This document shows, one piece after another, positions 59,253 to 64,000 of a stretch of 64,000 nucleotides of DNA; position 1 is the stretch's first letter, and each line of letters starts with the position of its first letter. The position numbers were made by a program, and so were the translations under genes. The DNA comes from Anaspis maculata. Lineage: Eukaryota > Arthropoda > Insecta > Coleoptera > Scraptiidae. The stretch is from NCBI GenBank assembly GCA_949128115.1, contig OX421965.1, forward strand, positions 35,955,681 to 36,019,680. Reading direction: 5' to 3'. A model generated the notes under the pieces. The model saw only the letters and a list, made by a program, of their open reading frames with translations, searched no databases and was not told the origin of the DNA.

Positions 59253-59744
59253 GATGAAGAAAGAAACATTATCACTATTGATCGTATGGCGCACACAATA
59301 CATCGATGGTGGGTGCACTCAGAAGTCGTAAGTGCATTTTTTTTGTCAAATGGGGTTAACTACGTTAGGCTACAATTAAGAGTCAGTCTAGAAACATAAA
59401 TATGAAAATTGATCATCAAACAACCGCAGATCGCAGGTATAATTATTGGGCAGCAGCAATGCTACATGGCAAGGAAACCACTATTTCTGAAAAGACATGC
59501 TGGATGGCCCGCACATAAAAAGAGCAGGGTAGGTAGATAAAGCAAGAATAAATTGTGTATCAACTTGTAGAACTTCCGGGCAAGCCGCAGCCACACCCCT
59601 CCCTTTCCCATTCAGGCTAAATTTCCGTAAACCTTTTAATTCCGGTCCAACTCCTCCCCGGCGTTTAGAACTATCGCCTTTTAGTGTGTGGCTGCCGCGG
59701 ACGGTGTGTACCTACTTTCATTTTCGTTGCTACTGCAGCGGTGC
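59253..59744. other. No recognisable feature
   Basis: Mixed composition, no conserved protein. It may include upstream pol sequence of the Gypsy remnant, too worn to read. Confidence 0.4.
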
Positions 59745-60250
59745 CTAACGAGCTTTAAAGTGCAGCGATTTTTCAAGAACTTCAGAGACGTCGGCGAGTG
59801 AGACTTGATGAGGACAAAGAAAAGATCGGATTCTCAGCCGAAAACGGAATCCACCCATTTGCGGTGATGCCTTTTGGACTTTGTAACGCACCGGCCACGT
59901 TCGAACGTCTGACGGGTGAATCTTGTGAGGTATCACTTGGGTAAGTTTCCTAGTCTATCTCAATGACGTAATGGTCATCACCTTGAAGAACCTCCGGAAG
60001 GTACCTATTCCGACGTCTCCAAGGTGTCCATCTGAAGCTCATTCAGAAGAAGTGCGTAAATTTCCAGAAGTAGGTCAAAGTTTTGGGACAAGTAGTGTAA
60101 AATGAAATGACACTGGCCCAGCGAAACTGGATGCTGTCCGAGAGTGGCCATGACCGAAAAATCAGCCATTCAATCAGGAGTTTCTTGGACTTACGCACGT
60201 ACTACAGAAGATTTGTAAGGAATTTGCTGACACAACTTGGCTCTTACAAA
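59745..60250 (+). pseudogene. pol: Gypsy reverse-transcriptase remnant 1
   Basis: Plus-strand fragments in changing frames show the reverse-transcriptase core of a 17.6/297-like Gypsy element. They are DKEKIGFSAENGIHPFAVMP with FGLCNAPATFERL (about 59815-59915), a worn form of the catalytic block with aspartate changed to asparagine (YLNDVMV, about 59955-59975), KLDAVREWP near 60125-60150, and SFLDLRTYYRRFVRN near 60180-60220. Stops and frameshifts are many. The element is different from, and in the opposite orientation to, the one at 1745-4705. Confidence 0.8.
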
Positions 60251-60309
60251 AACTATATAACTAAATATTACTATATTTATCTTATCATGTGCCATTGTGT
60301 CGAGTGTTT

Positions 60310-60640
60310 TTCTGATCCGGCTTGTCTCTTCCAGTGTCGCCGCTCGACCAGACGTCGTCGAACGTCGTACGTCCAATCGACTACATGCCAGCAGTTGAGA
60401 CACAAGAAAAAACTAGAATATTCGTGGCGCCTTTAGTTACTACCGGCACCCTCATTGCTCTCGGTCTCGCCGAAGAAAAGCTCACCGGTTGTGTCTCAAG
60501 TCGGGGCCATGTTTGGTCCGTGCGGTGTCGCTGGGAACTGGCCGTCTGGAAATCACTCGACTGGAAGATGCACACCCCTCTGAGCGGCGAGAAGACGTAC
60601 TGGCACCAAGAAAAGAAGTCTAGTTCATTTTCTTAAGTCT
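60310..60640 (+). other. Open frames of unknown origin next to the Gypsy remnant
   Basis: A plus-strand frame of about 100 codons ends at 60636 (KMHTPLSGEKTYWHQEKKSS). Its place 60 bp after a Gypsy reverse-transcriptase fragment suggests a worn pol tail, but I recognise no integrase motif. An LTR-like AT-rich stretch follows to about 60800. Confidence 0.2.
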
Positions 60641-61784
60641 AAGTAGTATAGAGTTAGCTAGCTAGATCCGTTGATTTCTTGTCAATTTGCGAGCAGCCTT
60701 CTACCGTTATATTCGTTGTATTATAAGACTATATAGTCGTTGTATCATAGAACTATAACGCTGTAGTTTGCTTTAGTCGAGGCTTTAGTAGTTTCAGAAA
60801 AATGATCTGCTTCCTCGCACTGGCAGCAGCTCACTGCGTTTTTCGGTTTCAACAAACTGGGTGCATCCGCGAAACAATATTATTGTTTCTTTTGGAACAT
60901 TCAAAACGCATTTCTGTGTTATTCCACCACACCGCAATACTGTTGCATTTTAGTTGAACAATCAACACTCATTGGGAATTATTTGGGATTATTAGAGCAC
61001 TATACACTGCAACTTTGCGGTCGGCTCAAATTGCAGTATGTGGAGAGATATTATGAAGAGCATTTAAACCGGCAGTGTGTGCGCTTTTGCGGGTTCAGTA
61101 TTACCCCGAATTATTTTGTTAACTACAATGACAGTTGATTTGCATTGTTGTCGAATAACTCGAAATACTCAAGTGCGTATTTACCAGTGTTTAGGTTTTA
61201 AAACGTCGTCTTAGGCACTGATGGATTCAAAAAGTTTTTTCTACGACATGGGTCTATCCACTATCTAAGTCAGTTACGAAAAACTACTCAAGTTACTGAC
61301 GATTACAAAAAAAAACCTTTCTCCGACGTCCATTGTACTTTGTTTTCTTATTCCACCGACACCGACGCCACCACCGGCAGAAGTGCATTAAAAAGTTGAA
61401 ATAAATCTCGCGGACAGCTTCGCCGCGCGTGGTTTCCCATTTCTCCACTTTCATAATCATAATTACGACAGAATAGAGGATTCTTTTGTTGCCGCCGTCG
61501 CGGCACATCTTCCGGCACATTCCGCCCTGCTGGATTTCCCGAGAAGGAGAGAGAATGACTGAATGAGAATGCTCGTATATATAGTCGTCAGTGATGCTCG
61601 CTCTGATGCCGTGCTGTGTGCCCATTTCTCCTTATTCTCTCTTTTGGCCGATGTGCATCTTGAATTTTGTTTGTGCTCTTCTTTCTGGAAAATTAATGCG
61701 TTCCATCATCTCCTGGCTCTGGCGCCGGTTTCTGTGTGTGCGTTGAGGTTGAGGAAGGGTAAGCACTGAACGGGTTATATCAAA
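60641..61784. other. No recognisable gene
   Basis: Near 60720-60765 the phrase TATTATAAGACTATA/TATCATAGAACTATA is repeated once with a TCGTTGTAT lead-in. The rest has no conserved protein that I can support. Confidence 0.4.
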
Positions 61785-62250
61785 GTGCAGGGAGTTCCTG
61801 AGTTCGTTGGATATAAAAAGCGCTTATTGCTGCAAATACCAATTAATGAGTTATCTATAGAACAAACAGCTTTTGTTGTTGCTGGTGGATATCATCACCA
61901 ATACGGAGTGATGCCGTTTGGTCTCATTAACGCTTCCGCAATTTTCCAGCCCAATGATGTCACTGGAATGTAAGGAAACGTCGTCGTGTATTTAAATGAC
62001 ATAATCAGCTTGAGGCAGGGTTTTTGCTCAATCTTGATGAAAGTCACTTCGGTCATCCGCTGTTCAGAATTATCTGCACATAGCATGCATTAAATTGCAT
62101 TAAAGCAAATTCTAATTTTCCAGCACCCGGCACAGCAAAACAAGGTCGCAGTTTTTGGGCATGGCATCTTGATATCGAAGGTTTGTGAAGAGTTTCGCCT
62201 TATTTGCCACACAGCAAGCTATGGAAAATTTCAATTACGGTGGTATCCCT
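61785..62250 (+). pseudogene. pol: Gypsy reverse-transcriptase remnant 2
   Basis: Plus-strand pieces match another Gypsy reverse transcriptase: LLLQIPINELSIEQTAFVV with GGYHHQYGVMP and FGLINASAIFQ (about 61825-61950), then VVYLNDIIS near 61985-62010 with asparagine in place of a catalytic aspartate. A later RFVKSFALFATQQ lies near 62180-62220. It differs enough from the fragment at 59745-60250, and repeats the same domain, to be a separate insertion. It is inactive. Confidence 0.75.
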
Positions 62251-63109
62251 AAGACACACAGGTGGTTTCACTTAGTGAGGGTTATGTAGCTCAGACATTG
62301 ATGATTCTTTCAAAGCTGTCTAACCGACTTCTCACTAATATCATCACAATGATACGGTGAGATTCGAGCCAGGGGGTTTAGACCAAGGAGAGCCAGAAAA
62401 ATGACACAGGTGAATCAATACCTAAGACTAAAACATGAATTGCTTGAGTCCAAGTCAAACTTGAGCTGAAAGTAAAGGAACCGCGAGTTTTTACTTACCC
62501 CAAAAGCTAAACCAGTTCCATTCACCGTCATGTTTTCGGCCATGTCTGACTGTAGGCGCTTAACGTGCTAAATATGCCGCAAATTTGCTTTTTTGTTTGA
62601 TGCGGGATGATTTTATGGCATCCTAAAAGTTGATTTGACCTGACATTGTCAAAATTTGTCAATAAACTGAACCATAACTGGAGTTTCGTCAGTATGCTAA
62701 ACCTAACAAAACAATATTATGAAACTGGTATGGGCAATGCCATATGGGCTTTATGGGAGAAGAGTGGGAGACTAATCCACATTATACCAAAATAATTGGT
62801 CAAATTTATCATTAAAAGTGTGAAGAGATAACAAGCTGCTGTGCGATTTTCGTTCCCGGTTTTGTGTAAATTGTGGGTGTTCTTCAACTTCAAAAATTCT
62901 TATATGGGTCTGCGGCTGATCTAAAATATCTAGTGTCGGATTGGCACAGTGATTTTCGTCTTCGAAGGGGCCCACACAACGGAAGTTTGAGCTTTGCATT
63001 TTCGGTTCGGTTCTAATCCACTGTGCGTTATCGGTGACAAGCAAAAACATTTAAAAACAGCACCTCCTATTGGAACGTGTAATTTTCTTTGATTTAAACC
63101 TTGATCGCA
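62251..63109. other. No gene; possible 5' leader of the following LINE
   Basis: No conserved protein. The last few hundred bases before 63110 may be the 5' UTR of the non-LTR element. A tRNA-like TAGCTCAGACAT ... GATTCGAGCC pair at 62288-62368 is too widely spaced for a tRNA. Confidence 0.35.
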
Positions 63110-63808
63110 ATGACTGAATTCAGTGAAGAGCAAAAGGACTATATGAACAAACTGCTCGAAAATTTAACATTGAGTTTAACTGCAAGTCTATCTTCGTCAT
63201 ATAAAACACAGATAGCCGAGTTAAAGAATAGTATAAAACAACAAATAGGAGAAATAAAAGAAAATATCAATTCGGTGATCCAGAGGCAGCAAGAAAAGAT
63301 AGCAGTCCTAACAGAAGAGAATGAAAAACTTCGTGCGACTACTCTGTGGCTACAGCGGAAGATCAGGAAAAACAATATTATCGTGTACGGTGTCGAAGAG
63401 AGCTCTTGTGAATTAATCGAAACAATAACCAACCTCTTCCAAAAGTTGCTCCAAGTACACATAGTAAGTAACGATATAAGCGATACCTACCGAATCGGAA
63501 AAGAAGCCGGAGTAAGGAAAAGCAGACCAATCGTCGTCGAGTTTATATCTTTTCAAAAGAAACAGCTCGTACTACAAAACGCAAAAAAGCTGAAAGGTCA
63601 TAAACTGTACATATCACAGGACCAGTGCTGGGAGGATCGTGAGAAACACAAAGTTTTGTTCAAGCATCTGAGGGAGGCCAGAAATAGTGGAAATCAAGCA
63701 TATATTAAAGGAGATAAGTTGATTGTTGCCAACGAGTCGTATTCCCTAGAACAATTGGAAAAAACGCCCTCCACGCTGAAGAGGAACCTCTTATTGAAGT
63801 TCGTCTAA
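63110..63808 (+). CDS. ORF1 protein of an L1/RTE-like non-LTR retrotransposon
   Basis: The ATG at 63110 opens 232 codons. Residues of about 15-80 are a coiled coil rich in E, K and Q (ELKNSIKQQIGEIKENINSV). Residues of about 82-190 resemble the RNA-binding core of insect LINE ORF1 proteins: LQRKIRKNNIIVYGVEESS, ISDTYRIGKEAGVRKSRPIV, KLKGHKLYISQD, then HLREARNSGNQAYI. ORF1 proteins form trimers through the coil and coat the element RNA. The frame stops at 63808 after PSTLKRNLLLKFV. A different frame is coding-like to the window edge, so this ending is probably a frameshift. The reverse transcriptase would lie beyond 64000. Confidence 0.8.
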   Translation: MTEFSEEQKDYMNKLLENLTLSLTASLSSSYKTQIAELKNSIKQQIGEIKENINSVIQRQQEKIAVLTEENEKLRATTLWLQRKIRKNNIIVYGVEESSCELIETITNLFQKLLQVHIVSNDISDTYRIGKEAGVRKSRPIVVEFISFQKKQLVLQNAKKLKGHKLYISQDQCWEDREKHKVLFKHLREARNSGNQAYIKGDKLIVANESYSLEQLEKTPSTLKRNLLLKFV

Positions 63809-64000
63809 GCTCAAGTGCCCCATCCACTCCAAATCCGCAACGCCAACAGAAGGAATTGAAGATCGAACTGGGACGTGACAAAGACGAAGAAGAAGGCGAA
63901 GAGCAACAGCAGCAGCAGCAGCAGCGGCATCGCCAGCCACAACAACGACGACACGAAGAACAAGCCGTACAAACAAAGTCAGCCCCAAGGAATCTAACAA
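63782..64000 (+). other. Shifted continuation of ORF1, cut by the window edge
   Basis: In another plus-strand frame the sequence runs without a stop to 64000: EEPLIEVRLSSSAPSTPNPQ, then basic and acidic residues and a glutamine run coded by CAG units at 63905-63928. The phrase SAPSTP suits the linker found after the ORF1 core in related elements. It overlaps the end of the 63110 frame, so one frameshift near 63760-63790 separates them. Confidence 0.45.
63905..63928 (+). repeat. (CAG)n run
   Basis: Eight CAA/CAG triplets, coding for glutamine in the continuation frame. A somatic or germline length difference here would change only that tract. Confidence 0.85.

Noticed and set aside
62288..62368. 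tRNA or tRNA-derived SINE (A-box-like TAGCTCAGACAT, B-box-like GATTCGAGCC)
   Set aside because: The boxes are about 75 bp apart and no cloverleaf can be drawn; no second copy is visible.
1..64000. CRISPR array, bacterial operon or phage module
   Set aside because: No regularly spaced short repeats with unique spacers, no ribosome-binding-site gene chains, and the content is typical of animal nuclear repeats.

Overview
The window looks like gene-poor, repeat-rich animal nuclear DNA. It is AT-rich, with large spaces that hold no recognisable gene, many decayed transposons of arthropod type, and dispersed TACC/TAGG and GTCC/GTCT runs. I infer an arthropod, most likely an insect. The style of the C2H2 zinc-finger array would fit a hemipteran such as a whitefly, but I cannot prove that from sequence alone. 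I see no rRNA, convincing tRNA, CRISPR array or bacterial operon. Only one stretch looks like a host gene: a C2H2 zinc-finger exon at 5.5-6.8 kb, with a broken finger tail and a decayed paralogous fragment 0.5 kb downstream.

Layout. 0-1.6 kb: no gene; a GC-rich triplet-repeat segment. 1.7-4.7 kb: a minus-strand Ty3/Gypsy element with a broken pol, bounded by LTR-start copies. 5.5-7.5 kb: zinc-finger locus. 11.6-12.4 kb: broken DDE transposase. 15.1-16.2 kb: gag-like remnant, followed by a 231-bp hAT-like MITE. 16.75-20.46 kb: a nested cluster of three TA-flanked, long-inverted-repeat Tc1/mariner-type elements. One carries a 216-bp insertion containing a hammerhead-ribozyme-like core. 20.8-21.4 kb and 34.6-35.1 kb: hAT-like elements with 8-bp target duplications. 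23.0-24.0 kb: a PIF/Harbinger-like element with TTA duplications. 29.2-31.4 kb: a decayed LTR-type element (primer-binding-like site, gag-like fragments). 35.7-39.5 kb: a foldback MITE, a TIR element with a possible THAP remnant, and a long-TIR transposase element, the last two placed back to back at TATA. 44.9-46.7 kb: microsatellite-linked tandem repeats. 47.9-50.2 kb: two 5'-truncated non-LTR elements, a BEL/Pao-type LTR with primer-binding site, and a second hammerhead-like motif. 59.7-62.3 kb: two plus-strand Gypsy reverse-transcriptase remnants. 63.1 kb to the edge: an L1/RTE-like ORF1, probably continuing beyond the window.

How it works together. The content is mostly a record of successive insertions. 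The nesting gives relative ages: in the 16.7-20.5 kb cluster the outer long-TIR element is older than the element inserted into its right arm, and the ribozyme-like insert is younger than the transposon arm that holds it. Repeat boundaries (TA, TTA and 8-bp target duplications) were read directly. Family names rest on recognised protein motifs and terminal sequences and were not checked by database search.
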